Assembly (NCBI GenBank): GCA_021234155.1
Contig: JAJEKV010000032.1
Span: 2,388,783 to 2,452,782 of the forward strand
From: Isoetes taiwanensis
Taxonomy: Eukaryota > Streptophyta > Lycopodiopsida > Isoetales > Isoetaceae
Direction of reading: 5' to 3'
Length of the DNA: 64,000 nt
The notes below the pieces were generated by a model, which ran no database searches, was not told the DNA's origin, and saw nothing but the letters and a program-made list of their open reading frames with translations. The position numbers and the translations under genes are program-made. Positions 1 to 10,972 of the stretch are shown piece by piece (positions within the stretch are counted from its first letter, which is position 1; each line of letters begins with the position of its first letter).

Positions 1-1617
1 CCAAGCCAAAGGGCATGTCTCATGTGAAGAGCCACAGTGGCACCTATTTGTATGCCACCGTTGGGACTGTTCCAACCAAGTCTGATCAATTCTGTTTTGT
101 TCTTCCTTCATATTTGTAAGATTATCTGGCTAGATGGACATCATCTTAATTGAAACAACGTCGTTATAAGCAATCTTGCTCAGATCTGTGTCCTGTCGGA
201 CATGCATTTCTACAACTTACATAAGAGCCTTTTTACTACTTCAAAATGTACACTGTGCAATGGTTTTTAAGACTGATATATAATCATGTGAGAAAGACTG
301 CAATTTGTTGTCATTCTTGTTTTCCGTATAAAACATTGCTCTGCAGTTTGCTGCTTCAAACTTTTAAAGATTAGGACTGCAATCCACAAAGATTTAGGGC
401 CAAAATTCAAAGAGACTTGGAGAATAGGTTTTATTGTCGGGCTAGCAATAACAAATAAAAATTGTTTTGTTTCATTTAACATCTGCAGTTTCAAGTCCTT
501 ATGGGTAACGGCCTCAAAAAAGGGTGTTCTTAATCGAAAAATTAGCTTTTCTTTATTAACATTGAATTGACAATCTGCACATAGCATGGAAATATTCGAA
601 TGTTGTATAATCTTCAGTCATTGATGATCTAATAACACTGCTTGGGTCAGCTTCTGCAAGCTTGAGTCAACTTGGCAAATCATGAGAATGGCACCTGATA
701 TCTGTTTTGTGTATTTTGGTTGTTTAATTAATAAGTTGGGTTTATGAACAAAACATTTACTACATGAATTGTAGGAGTAGCCAACGAATCTTCGCATTTT
801 ACTTCATTTGTTTGATCTTCTAGAATCATTCTTTTTTTGGGAGCTCTTCAGATGCATATATACTTCAAGTGAGGCTTCTAATTTGAATTCTGTAATGCAT
901 CACCTTTGAAGCCCCCTTCTAATGTGGGATAACCAATCTTTTTTCAATTTTATTTTCTTAACTGAACAACCACATAATTTTAATGCTCGGACAAGTAGTT
1001 TACAAGCTTCATGCTTCTATCAAGATAAGAATGATCCATTATGGATGAAGGATGAAGAGGCTTGACAATGCTCTCAATCCTTTAGTTACATAGAGGAAAG
1101 AGCTCTAAAATCCGACGATCAATTTTATGGACCAGACTGTAGTCTCAAAGACATCTATGAAATACTTGCCCCACGACATAACTGCCACCTTTAGATGAAG
1201 AAATATATCCCACCCATGTCCAAGCAGTCTTCCACTGTGGCCGAGGGACCTGAAGATGCCATCTATTTTCATTATGGAGAAGCAATTTATAAACATAAGA
1301 AACAAAGCGCCCTAGCTTGATACCCTGTTGGTAAACTCATACGACTACTTCAATTTGCAGACCAGAATCCTGTGGCAATAATGCAGCAATATGTGCCCAA
1401 ACTGCTTTATTCCATCTGTACAATAAGGATTTTGTTCTCAATGCTTCCCATGACAGGAGAATGGCTAGTCGTACCACGCTGCGATGGTGCTTATACCAGT
1501 TGCTATCCATCATATCTTTGGATGAACAACAATACTCAGAGCACATTCTTTGGGGTGTCCTGCAAAGAAATCCACCATCATGGAGTAGACAACTGAAATG
1601 TGTCTTGGGATTGATAT
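1..1617. other. AT-rich stretch without a recognised gene
   Basis: No recognisable protein family, RNA gene or repeat is visible. A minus-strand open stretch at about 1337-1615 (ending in the residues LQIEVVV) has coding-like composition but matches nothing I know. It ends against the LINE tail at 1618, so it may be a broken host exon or an older transposon relic. Confidence 0.3.
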
Positions 1618-1648
1618 GAATAGAATAGAATAGAATAGAATAGAATAG
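1618..1648 (-). repeat. (GAATA)n LINE 3' tail
   Basis: About six GAATA units follow the LINE 3' end directly on the minus strand. The same pentamer tail (TTCTA on the other strand) closes the two plus-strand LINE copies at 23751-23782 and 27807-27830, so this is the element's own terminal microsatellite and not an independent one. Confidence 0.85.
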
Positions 1649-2400
1649 TTTTTTTAACGTCCACGGAGACCAATAGGTCATGGGACCCATACAATGGGCT
1701 AGTACAATCATTACTACTAGGATTAAAAAACCCCTGCCTCGAAAGGTTTTCAAGGGAAAAACCTTTGCAGTAATGATGATACTAGACAAGCGGAGATAAT
1801 GACTACTGAGGGCTCAGTAATTGCAGACGTTTATCTAGAACCTCAAGTATGTATAATGCCAAGTCATGCTGTGGAAGCGTGGAATGGAATGCTAAGGTCA
1901 AAAAATGATTCCGGACTATCTCAAAAACAGGGCAACTCAGAAGAGTATGGCTTTCATCTTCAATAACCTGTAACTAGCAACAGACACATAGTCTCGCTTC
2001 TCGCGGCAATTGCGGCCGCTCCCATCTACCTGTCTCAATCCGTAGTCTGTGGGACCCCGTGCGAATGGATGCAATAGCCACAAGCTTGTTCCTGGACAAT
2101 GAAGCAAGCAAATAAGCTTGGGGCCCAGGTGCCAAGGTGGGATTTATGTGTGCATGATAATGACCAGTTTTCACTTGGGCCAAAGTAACTGCGTCCCAGA
2201 TCTTTTGAGAAAAACGACCATTGAGATATTGTTGCAAAAGCTCAGGATCAGAACTGGCAAGCATCAGGCAGTGCTCTGGTTGCACAGCCCAACGGGCAAA
2301 CCATGTAGTGCAATGCTCTTTCCAACATCGTTTCAAACGCTGAGGAGATTCAGCCATGGCAAGTGCAAGAACAGGATACCTAGCAAGTGCAAGTGAAAAA
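1618..2400 (-). mobile_element. 5'-truncated LINE copy (same family as the copy at 25930-27830)
   Basis: The minus strand encodes the C-terminal part of a non-LTR retrotransposon ORF2. It has MAESPQRLKRCWKEHCTTWF at about 2357, then a GSHRLRIETGRW block, then a Cys-rich segment (LCVCC) interrupted by a stop near 1975. The protein is nearly the same, block for block, as the LINE copy at 25930-27830. The 3' UTR shares the hairpin at 1708-1777 and the terminal block around 1650-1680, and ends in a (TATTC)n tail. Only about 780 bp remain, so the copy is dead on arrival through 5' truncation, as is common for LINEs. No clear target-site duplication could be read. Confidence 0.85.
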
Positions 2401-2574
2401 GGGACTTGACATAGTCCTAAGCAGCAAGCAACTCCTTTAAAAAAGGGGAAGCACTAGGATATGGATGTAGATGATTAAATAAAGCCCAAGGAAGGAGGGG
2501 CTTAATTGTAACTTTATAAAATGGAAGACAATGTTGAATTGGCTATCTTACTAATTAGAATCCTCCAAATAAAC

Positions 2575-3062
2575 TTTCATATCATCACCTTAACTTGGGG
2601 GCGAAAATCTAGCATTCCAAAGCCACCAACTGCCTTAGGTTTAATGCACTTTGCCCAAGTAACCTTGACCACAACCTCTTCCTCATTTTCATACCAATTA
2701 ATGAAGTTCCTGACAATATGCACAATCTCCTCCATCTTATACTGAGGGGCTAGTAGAGAAGATGCCATGTAAGCATGAGTATTACTAAAAATACATTTAG
2801 CTACAATGATTCTTCTGGGCATGGATAGTATAGGTGTATTCCACCCAAATAAGTGCTTATGCAACCCTCTCATAATTTCATCCCAAGCATCTGAAGCAGA
2901 GACGTGAATTCCAACAGGGATACCAAGCATGCAGAAGCACCTTCCATGGATAATTAAAAATACAAGGGGGAACAAGATTGTTCAACGTCCACAAAGCAGT
3001 ATACTTTCGCCAATCCACAAGAACCCCTAATGCTAAGGAGATTGTGTCTTACAAGAGCGAGG
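2575..3062 (-). pseudogene. Fragment of an L1-type LINE reverse transcriptase C-terminal region
   Basis: The minus-strand open reading from about 2975 to 2577 reads WNTPILSMPRRIIVAKCIFS, then ends with TWAKCIKPKAVGGFGMLDF. This order (W-x-LSxxGRxxLxKxxL ... W-x-xxC-x-PK-x-GGxG) is the well-known segment downstream of the RT domain of plant L1-type LINEs. Only this segment survives, with no endonuclease or catalytic RT part nearby. It differs from the LINE family found elsewhere in the window. The upstream side runs straight into a 160-bp tandem duplication. I infer an old, truncated relic. Confidence 0.75.
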
Positions 3063-3222
3063 CGTGAATTCCAACAGGGATACCAAGCATGCAGAAGCAC
3101 CTTCAATGAATAGTCCAAATTACAAGGAGGAACAAGATTGTCCAATGTCCACAAAGCAGTACAATTTCGCCAATCCATAAGAACCCTTAATGCTAAGGAG
3201 ATTGTGTCTAACAATAGCTTGG
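2903..3222. repeat. 160-bp direct tandem duplication
   Basis: Unit 1 (2903-3062) and unit 2 (3063-3222) both start CGTGAATTCCAACAGGGATA and can be followed base for base with scattered substitutions (about a tenth of positions by eye). The duplication lies in the upstream part of the L1-type LINE relic. Confidence 0.9.
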
Positions 3223-3429
3223 CAGTATGAAGATTTTTAGCCTCAACAATTAGGAAAAGAAAAGTATCATCATCATGTTGATTACATACCTCTTAAGAAC
3301 CATCGTCCATTAGCCTTAGTTAACACCATCTATCATCAAGATAAGCACCAAGGAAAGAGTACATGCCCTTAGCCCTTAGGTAGGATCATATAACATCACC
3401 AATCTAGGACAATAACATCATAACTTTTG
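3223..3429. other. Unassigned spacer
   Basis: No gene or repeat was recognised. The outer part of the copia 3' LTR would be expected here by comparison with 30250-30508, but no convincing similarity was seen, so that part of the LTR is deleted or replaced. Confidence 0.3.
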
Positions 3430-4074
3430 TTTAACTTAATGCACCAAAATCCTTCAATCAAATCGTGCTAATATAACTTGAAGACCACTGTCTTAGGTTA
3501 ATCAGCTCCCGTGCATATCCCCGCAAAACTAAGATGCATCTGCATTCAACTTTCTTTAATTTAGCAGTCCGGCAGTCATGCCAGACCGCTTACAACATTT
3601 CCGATCCTGGATATCCCATGCCAGCTCTAGATTGGACCGAAGAAATTCGAACCAGAAATGGCTCCAAGCATTTTGATGATACTGCCGAATATTCTCCTGT
3701 TAATTTCAGTGGTCAAATGGTCTAACTATTATTTTCGTTTTCCTTCTTCAATGGTCTAATGGTTTAAACCATTATTTCCACTTCCTTCATGGAACATACT
3801 CCTTCAAGTAAATTAGGTCTGCCATTTATATGATCTCTCCAATGCACTAGTGCATGAACTCGATGATTCTCCAATCTTCCCAAGGTTCATACTTCATGAT
3901 TGAGTTTTCCCCTGATGCATTTGTCTTGTCTTTGTGTTCTCAACAATTCACCAGACTTTATAATTTTACTGTATGTTCTCTGGAACTTTGATAAGAACTC
4001 AGCATAACTTTCAGCATTCTTTGTGTAAGAGCTCAACATAACTTCCTGTAATAAATTAAGATATGAACCCAACA
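3430..4074 (-). repeat. Copia 3' LTR (incomplete)
   Basis: This block matches 30508-31207 almost base for base, apart from about ten substitutions and a 58-bp tandem unit present once here and twice there. It ends with CCCAACA (minus-strand LTR start TGTTGGG), directly beside the polypurine tract. The first 258 bp of the other LTR (30250-30507) have no counterpart here. Confidence 0.85.
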
Positions 4075-4086
4075 AATTCCCCTTTC
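4075..4086 (-). other. Copia polypurine tract
   Basis: The minus strand reads GAAAGGGGAATT directly before the LTR start TGTTGGG. This is the expected plus-strand priming site of the retrotransposon and fixes 3430-4074 as the 3' LTR. Confidence 0.7.
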
Positions 4087-4697
4087 ATATCATAATTTAT
4101 TATCTCCAACATAACTTTGCATCACAATCTGATATCTTTGCAGTTTAAATCTGTTGATAGCTTCTGATGCGTGGACTCTTGGAGGGGGCAGGAGAAGATC
4201 TCACCAAGCGCATCCAGGATGAGATCCTATCTCGAATGGCATTCCCAACTATGGTACACATTGCTAGAGCAAGCCGTCTTGGGACCCAACGCCTGGTCGC
4301 CTGGCGTTGTCACCTTCCGCGGTGGCGGAACATCTGCAGTACGATGAGGCCATCTGCGTCGAGTAGGCAGCCGGGGGGCGCTGCGTATACCGACCAGGAT
4401 CTCACCCCGATGCAGCGGGGAGTCAGCAGCGACTGGCCCGGCTGGGTCCCTGTCGGGGGGGCTGCGGTGAAAGGGAAAGCCGCGCATTTCGGGGCCGGCG
4501 CCTGCTGAGGTTGCCGAGGCAATGCGTCATTGCTTGCCACTCCTCGCTCTAGCTGCTGCCAATTTGCTCTTGCCGGTACCTCTCCTTGCACCGGCCTGCT
4601 CCCACGCTCAGCCAGCGCTGCTTTCCGCTGCTGCCTCCCCACACAATGGGGCAGATCATCGAGCATCCACATCGAATGCCAACAAATAGGAACTGTG

Positions 4698-5626
4698 CCT
4701 CCGGATGGTGTCTTGGAACTGTCAAGGCTTCCCACAGAAAGGCGAGAAGTCTCAGCGCTATTGCACGGATATGGATCTCATTTTCCTCATGGAAACATGG
4801 GAGCATCACGGGGGCCTGAACTCTTGGACCTCCTAGGCTATCTGCATTTTCGGTGTTCAATGAGTGCCGCAAAAGCGAGGGGCATGGCGGGGTTGCCTGC
4901 TATTACCGTGCAACCTTGAGGCTTTCGGTCGTTGCACAAAGCGGCGGCAGTACAATCGCTACTTGTGGGTGCGAGTGCGGCATGTGATGGCGACACTCTT
5001 CTTATAGCAAACATGCTACTTTCCACATCTTGAGAGCAACTTTATAACACTCATCGGGATGTGGATCGATTGGAGCCCTATGTCGATCTATATGATGACA
5101 TCTGGCAGCACAAACGGTTAGGCGGGGTTATGTTGCTTGGCGACTTTAATGCGTACGAGAACCGGCGGGTTCCAAAATTTGAACTGGCGGAAGGGCGTCT
5201 TGCGATTGAACCCATGAGAGGTGTTTCGCTCTGGGCGGCGATTGTTATTCTTTGGGTAGTATCTTTGACCTGGTTATTTGTTAATGGGTTGGCACAATGG
5301 CGTCTTCATTTCTTTGCACTTGTAAACGGGGAGAACCAAGGGGCGGCTCGGTGTAGTGGATTATCTGGCTGGTTGAGGAGCGGGATGCACTGGTTACTCA
5401 TTTTCCATCGGGACGACACTTCGGGGAAGTAGACTCGGACCACCGCCCCCTGTTCATGCATCTCCATTGGGAGGCTCCGTGCATCTACTACCTCAAACAC
5501 AGCCGTACCCAATTTGCGTCGGACTCTGACCGTCGCGAGGACCTATGCCCAGTTGCTTGAGCATGATCTGGCGGGACTGCTGCAACTCCCCACACTTCAA
5601 GAGCAATCTGCTCAGCTGACTCATCT
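4698..5626 (+). pseudogene. LINE A ORF2, endonuclease domain
   Basis: AP-endonuclease-like motifs appear in order: VSWNCQGF (about 4707), LIFLMETW (about 4772), LLGDFNAYENRR (about 5130-5165) and SDHRPLF near 5437. The GDFN and SDHxPL boxes contain the catalytic Asp/Asn and Asp-His residues of LINE endonucleases that nick the target DNA. The motifs fall in different frames, so several frameshifts are present. Translation then runs in frame (QSAQLTHL) up to the insertion point of the 3.4-kb transposon at 5626 and resumes at 9043 with LLLTAAERC. Confidence 0.8.
5623..5626 (+). repeat. Target-site duplication ATCT, left copy
   Basis: ATCT here and ATCT at 9043-9046 flank the 3,416-bp TIR element. 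Keeping one copy restores LINE A in frame. Confidence 0.8.
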
Positions 5627-5650
5627 AACAAGGTTTAAAATGAAACGCAC
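5627..5650 (+). repeat. Left terminal inverted repeat of the 3.4-kb element
   Basis: Begins AACAAGGTTTAAAATGAAAC. It is the reverse complement of 9019-9042 with a single mismatch (G against A at position 6). Confidence 0.9.
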
Positions 5651-6098
5651 ATATTTAAGAAGTGCGTTTGAAAGATTCCTTTATAAAAATTGAAAACTTG
5701 AAAAAAAACAGACAAAATAGGGAGCAAAATAGATTGTTGAGGAATTAGCATTCGGAATACCCCCAAAAAAGCAACATTTTTTGAAGCCTTTTCATTTTTA
5801 AAAGAGGGCAAAAAAAAAAAAAATTGCTTGTTTTGAGGAGAGAGACATTAATTTTGATACTCAGTAAGTATTTATTGTTGAAAATAGAAGGAAATATAGT
5901 TTGTCTTTTTGCAAGCTTAATATAAGTACTAAGAAAATCAAACATAGGAAAGACAAAGAGTGTGAAATCATGGAGCAAGAAAGAGTTGTTCTAATTAAGC
6001 ATTGTTGAAGAGACAAAGCTTTCAGTTTAAAAATCTTCATCAAAATATATTATAACTCTTAGCACATAGTTTACAATGGAAGTAGTTAATAACTCTGT

Positions 6099-6116
6099 CT
6101 GTATAAATTTATACAG
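6099..6116. repeat. Palindrome copy 1
   Basis: CTGTATAAATTTATACAG is a perfect 18-bp palindrome with the same TATAAATTTATA core as the cluster at 7911-8366. The outermost bases differ (CTG/CAG instead of CGG/CCG) and the change is symmetrical on both arms, so the palindrome has been kept. Confidence 0.85.
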
Positions 6117-7910
6117 GAGGTGGGGGAGGTGGCTCTTCCCAGTCCACAGGACTCTCGTACCCCTTAGGATCTGTCTCTTGCGAGCCCACAACAGCAGAGA
6201 CGCCTCCTTCTGATTCCAATCCTACCGGCACAGGCGGTTTCTCGGGCACAGGCTAAGTTCATAAACTCATCATTGATTTATATTTTGCACAAACAAAATT
6301 TTAAGTGAGAAATCTAGACGTCTAAGACTGCATCATTTGGTTTATATTTAACATGATTATCAAAGTTGTTTTCAATTCATTGCCCAAGTATGAATGCAAA
6401 GAAATGATCATACCATTAGACATGGTTTGGGTATGAGCTTAGAAAATTTGTTACTACACAAATGCATTGGCTTTAAATTATGTCTGGAAACATGTTAAGA
6501 ATTTAGAACCTGACTGCTTATATTCAGCATGTAAACCTAAAGGGGGCTTTTGAGATATTTATTAGAATGCAGCACGTAAATCTAAAAATGCTTTTGTGAT
6601 ATTTATTAGACCGCAGCACAAAAGCATAACTTTCGCCCATAGAAGGGTTTATAATTTAGCATAGATAAAATGCTTTGCGCCTTTTACAAAAGATGCGACA
6701 ACATTGTATTTCTGCTTTCAAACAGCAACTAAAACTCAGCTTGGGACATCTTGCAACGAAGAAAATGCTTCTGATTTTCTTTCCTTCTAAATCACGACTA
6801 ATAGCCACAATGCAAACCTACAGATCTATGAAACTTATATTTAAGAAAGATCTATGAAACTTGTATTTTAGAAAGATCTACAGCTTTATGAAACTTGTAT
6901 TTAAGATAGATCATGAAAGATCTATCGACTGCACATGATCTGGTCTCAGTAATAAAGCAGTGGCAGTGGTGCCAATCTTACAGAATACAATAAGCAAGAA
7001 AAGATAAACTAGGATAGTCTATAAACATTGTAAGCAGTTTACATTTAACAACAGATAAATCACAATCTGCACTCACTGATAAACCACAATATACTCACCG
7101 ATAAACCACAATATGCACTCTTTCTTAAAATCAGAGCTGTTTTGTCAAAAAAATAGCTGGAAAATAGAGTCAACCAAGCTTGCTATTGCTCCGTGACTCC
7201 GATTCTTGAGTCTCCACAAGGAGTTTTCAAACTAATAACAAGTTATTTTAGCTGGATAAATCCTCCACATCTGACTCATTTTTAACCTCTAATTTCTCTA
7301 ATCCCTCCTACATCTGCACCTGTGTCATATTTGCAGTGAAATATTTGCAAAAAGAAACATGCTTCGAATGGAGTAATGCTCCATGAACTAGTGCAAGGGA
7401 AAAAGAGATAGAAGCTTCTACCTGTGTCTGCAGTCACGGTCCAAGATCTGAACCTGTGTATCAATATCCAAGATCCGAACATGTGTATCAATATCCAAGA
7501 TCCGAACTTCTAAATCTGCCAGAAGAACCTGTGCTACCAGAACTTGTGTGCTACCAGAAGAATCGGCTACAAGAACCTGTATGCCGACACATTCAAAACA
7601 CATTCAAAACCTGTGGAAACCTATTCGATCTGTGCGAAATAGAGAATCCATTCGACCTGTGGAAACCGAAACAACCTGTGAGAACCCATTCGACGTGTGA
7701 AAACCTATTCCACCTCTGAGAAAACTTGGACGAAGATGCTGGGCCGATTAAAACCCTAAAAAAAAAACAAAAAAATCTTCTTCAAAGCTTTTTCAGACTA
7801 AGAAACAAACCTTCTGCATCACTAAGAAACTGATGCCGCACCAATAAAACACCTAAATCATTAGATTATCACAACCCTAAAGTTTTCCCATCACACAGTT
7901 TTCCTAGCCT

Positions 7911-8366
7911 CGGTATAAATTTATACCGTCAAAAGCATCTGCCATGTTTTAGCTAGGCAAAAATCATGTTATATCCATGGAAGGTCAAGTTATAACCATA
8001 AATAAAATTCCGTTTACAAGAAATTTCTTGTGTTATTGAATTTATAAGGAAATGTTTTTCAAGATAATGTATTGAATTTATAAGGAAATATTTTTCAAGA
8101 GATCTCATGGTATAAATTTATACCGTGACTTCCTTTATAAAAACTTTCGGTATAAATTTATACTGCTCTCGGCATTTTCATGTGGGGAGACGGTATAAAC
8201 TTATACCGCTTGAGCTCACTGGCGGTATAAATTTATACCACTCGAGTTCTTTCCCTGTGTACTGCTTGAGCTCACGTGGTAGAAATTTGAGCTCACGTGG
8301 TATAAATTTATACCGTTCGATAAATTCGTTGTATTGTTTGAACTCACCCGGTATAAATTTATACCG
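7911..8366. repeat. Cluster of seven palindromes CGGTATAAATTTATACCG
   Basis: Copies lie at 7911-7928, 8109-8124, 8148-8165, 8191-8208, 8224-8239, 8299-8314 and 8349-8366. Most are perfect over 16-18 bp. Those at 8148 and 8191 have one mismatch. Several are preceded by a shared spacer block GAGCTCACxxGG. They lie inside the non-autonomous transposon, in the third near its right end. They may be binding sites for a dimeric DNA-binding protein or cruciform-prone DNA; no function is known to me. Confidence 0.9.
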
Positions 8367-9018
8367 TCCAATAACGTGGGGAACATTAAAGCTTTCGAAC
8401 TAACACTAAAAAACACCTTTTATGAAACAACCATGTACCTGGCCATGTTGTATGATTACATTTTGGAGCAACTCTAAGGCGAAGCTAACAAGTTGCATGT
8501 TGTGACTCAAATGATACTAAGGTTAGCATGCGGGTTGCGGTTTGATTGGTAGACAATGCTGAGGAACGTATACTCATTGGCAGAGGACACGAATAGCTCT
8601 AGTGACCATGGTCTCAACATGTCAGACGACAACATGCATTCTGAATTAGCCGCAGTGTAACTCTGTTCAAAATGAAAAATCTACACATTTTTTACAATTT
8701 TGTTCAAAAATTTGTAGTGATTTCAAAAACTTTAAATGCAGTGCCTTTTTGTCGCTCTAATGCACTTGATGTTTTATTCAATGTCTATTTTTTTTTAGTT
8801 TCTGAAATTGCTACTATTTTTCTTGCTAAACTACGGGGCTAAAAAGGGGTACCAAACAATTTTGCATGGAAGCTAAGTTGAATTAGCCCCTCAAAAATAG
8901 TACCTAAAATATTCAAATTGTCACACTTGTCACAAATTTACCTCGAAAAGGGACCTTTTTGAGGGAATTTTAGGGAATCTTTCAAATATTCCTTTTAAAG
9001 TGCGCTTGGAGCAAATAA

Positions 9019-9042
9019 GTGCGTTTCATTTTAAACTTTGTT
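9019..9042 (-). repeat. Right terminal inverted repeat of the 3.4-kb element
   Basis: Ends GTGCGTTTCATTTTAAACTT and then TGTT. It is complementary to 5627-5650 and followed directly by the ATCT duplication. Confidence 0.9.
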
Positions 9043-10498
9043 ATCTGCTTCTGACGGCTGCAGAAAGATGCTTTGGGAGAGGCCGCTCACGGCGAACCTT
9101 AGGCACTACCACCTCAAACGCACACTCCGGCAAGTCACTGATCCCATCTCCCGCCCACAGGCCGTCAGTCTATACCGCTCCTTTCTCAAGAACAAGAAGG
9201 CCAGATACCTCGCAGAGCATCAGCAACAAATGTTTGGTCTCTTGGACCGGCACCGAGGACGATACGGAGAAGGGTCTTGAGCAAGCACCCACGACCCACG
9301 AGGGAACATCACCCCGGAGCAATGGGTGCGGTGATTTTGCAAGCACATGCGACCGGCTCGGGGCGGACACCGATCCCTCCACAGATAGGCATGGCTCGGT
9401 CATCCGCAGGGAAATGTCATCATGGGCCTACAGCGTCTAGCTAATGGGAAGGCTGACAAATTTAGATGGCATGCGGCGAGAACCACGAAATGGCACGGGC
9501 CTCCTTTGGTGCCTTTGTCCTCGCGGCATTGTTCAATAAAGCATTGCGAGAAGGCTTCCCCACGCCAATATGGACCACTAGTAGGGTAGTGCCCATATAC
9601 AAAGCAGGGGACCCTCGGCCAACTACTGTACTATTATGGTCACTCTCTCTCTTTGCAAAAGCTGTTGGCTGGCATCCTTGAGCGGCGGTGACAATATGGG
9701 CGAGAGAAAGCGGAGGTGCGAGCTCTTACACAGGCGGGTTTCCGACCCAGACATTCCACCATTGATCATATCTTCACTCTGCGCACATTGATTGAAGATA
9801 GCAGGAATCGCCGGCAGAACCTGTACTGTTGTTTCGTGGATTTTGCAAAAGCGTTCGACCGCGGTACCCTTAACAAGCTATGGGACAGATTACGGCATTT
9901 GGGGACCCCACGGACTTGCGAGAATGCGATTATATCGGTTTGTATGAGGCATGCTTTCGGCCGCCATTATCACATCGGCGACCTGGCCGGTGATCGGTAG
10001 CATTGGAGTGCGTCAGGGTTGCCCCCTCTCCCCCACACTCTTTGGCCTATACATTGATCAGCTGGAAGATTGGCTCTCTGAACATGGAGGTGCCGGCGCA
10101 CATCTCATGCATCACACAATCCGGCAACTCATATATGCTGATGATGTCAACCTCATAGCCTATACTCCAAAGGATATGCAACATCACCTGGATGCTCTTG
10201 ACACTTTTTTCCAATTCACTGGCATGCGAGTTAACTTGGCCAAAACTAGGGTGCTGCTAGTTGCATCATCCCGTCAGCCAAGGCTTCCCACATTCACTTA
10301 CCAGGGCTCCGACCTACAAGTACTTGGGGATTGAGTTCTCAACTACCACTCATTGGGATGCAGCTATCAGGTTGCGGGTCACGGCGGGTTGGAAAGCATT
10401 GTATGCCATGCAGAACAACAGCCACAAAGCAAAGTTGTATGCATGGGGCCACCAGCCACATTTGTTTTGGGCCTTGGTTGAGCCGGTCCTTTTGTATG
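9043..10498 (+). pseudogene. LINE A ORF2, reverse transcriptase domain
   Basis: The RT blocks appear in order: QAGFRPRHSTIDHIFTLRTL (about 9727-9790), CCFVDFAKAFD (about 9827-9860, first catalytic Asp), GVRQGCPLSPTLFGLYIDQL (about 10005-10065), and YADDVNLIA (about 10134-10160, the catalytic pair). Then comes the thumb-like YKYLGIEF and a WKALYAMQNN segment up to LVEPVLLY at 10498, where the 12.3-kb transposon interrupts it. The domain copies LINE RNA at the nicked target. Frame changes near 9990 and 10320 and further breaks before 9700 show that it is a pseudogene. The catalytic residues themselves are intact. Confidence 0.88.
10495..10498 (+). repeat. Target-site duplication TATG, left copy
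   Basis: TATG here is repeated at 22776-22779. Removing the insert with one copy gives LVEPVLLYGAEVWGP, the sequence seen uninterrupted in related LINE copies in this window. Confidence 0.9.
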
Positions 10499-10529
10499 AA
10501 CCATCATCCAATTAAATTGGGATTATGTC
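10499..10529 (+). repeat. Left terminal inverted repeat of the 12.3-kb element
   Basis: Starts AACCATCATCCAATTAAATT. It pairs with 22745-22775 with mismatches only at positions 10 and 24. Confidence 0.92.
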
Positions 10530-10972
10530 AACTCCAAAATCACGCCAACCTGCTATTGTCTTCTAGGGGGTTTTTGTTTTTTTTAATCTTTTTTTTTGGA
10601 CTTCAAAAATAACATAAGGTTGCGATTCACGTGTGACTTTTCATATGCGAATTGAAATATGCAGAAATGAAGAGCAAGTTGCTAACATAGATGAGACAAA
10701 TATTGCTTGCTCAATAGATGATAATATTAGGTTTGATAATAACAAATTGCATTATTTGCGAGGCAATTCGGACTTCGAAATTATCGATACATGGCACAAA
10801 TATCATACAAAAATATCATATATTCCAATAAAACATTAAAGGGATCAATCCATGTTTTCCCGTATTTAACAAGGTGTGGTTCCATGTCGGCCGTTCTATC
10901 GGTTAAAGTGCGAATCTAACACTTCACCCACCGTCATCCCCATAGCCAAATTATGCATAATAGACACAAACT

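Larger units (their letters stand above)
5627..9042. mobile_element. 3.4-kb non-autonomous TIR transposon with 4-bp TSD
   Basis: Terminal inverted repeats of 24 bp (5627-5650 and 9019-9042, one mismatch) start AACAARGTTTAAAATGAAAC. They are flanked by ATCT duplications at 5623-5626 and 9043-9046. No transposase or other recognisable protein lies inside, so mobilisation must have been in trans. The interior is AT-rich and built largely of short repeats. Tandem units occur at about 6520-6620, 6825-6905, 7065-7110, 7440-7510 and 8035-8100, and eight copies of an 18-bp palindrome centred on TATAAATTTATA lie between 6099 and 8366. The left end can also fold (AAACGCAC ... GTGCGTTT, 5642-5670). TSD length and the AAC start match the 12.3-kb element further on, suggesting the same superfamily but a different family. 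Confidence 0.85.

Noticed and set aside
1618-1648. Pentamer repeat as a telomere-like or independent microsatellite
   Set aside because: The same pentamer ends the other LINE copies right after the conserved 3' block, so it is the LINE tail.
3060-3430. Outer part of the copia 3' LTR expected upstream of 3430
   Set aside because: No alignable similarity to 30250-30507 could be found, so the LTR was annotated as incomplete.
8125-8416. Short protein with repeated GINLYR on both strands
   Set aside because: It is the palindrome TATAAATTTATA translated; a palindrome gives the same peptide on both strands.
5626-9043. Classifying the 3.4-kb element as PIF/Harbinger from a TAA next to the TIR
   Set aside because: The flanks would be TAA and TTA, which are not direct repeats; ATCT on both sides is, and it restores the LINE frame.
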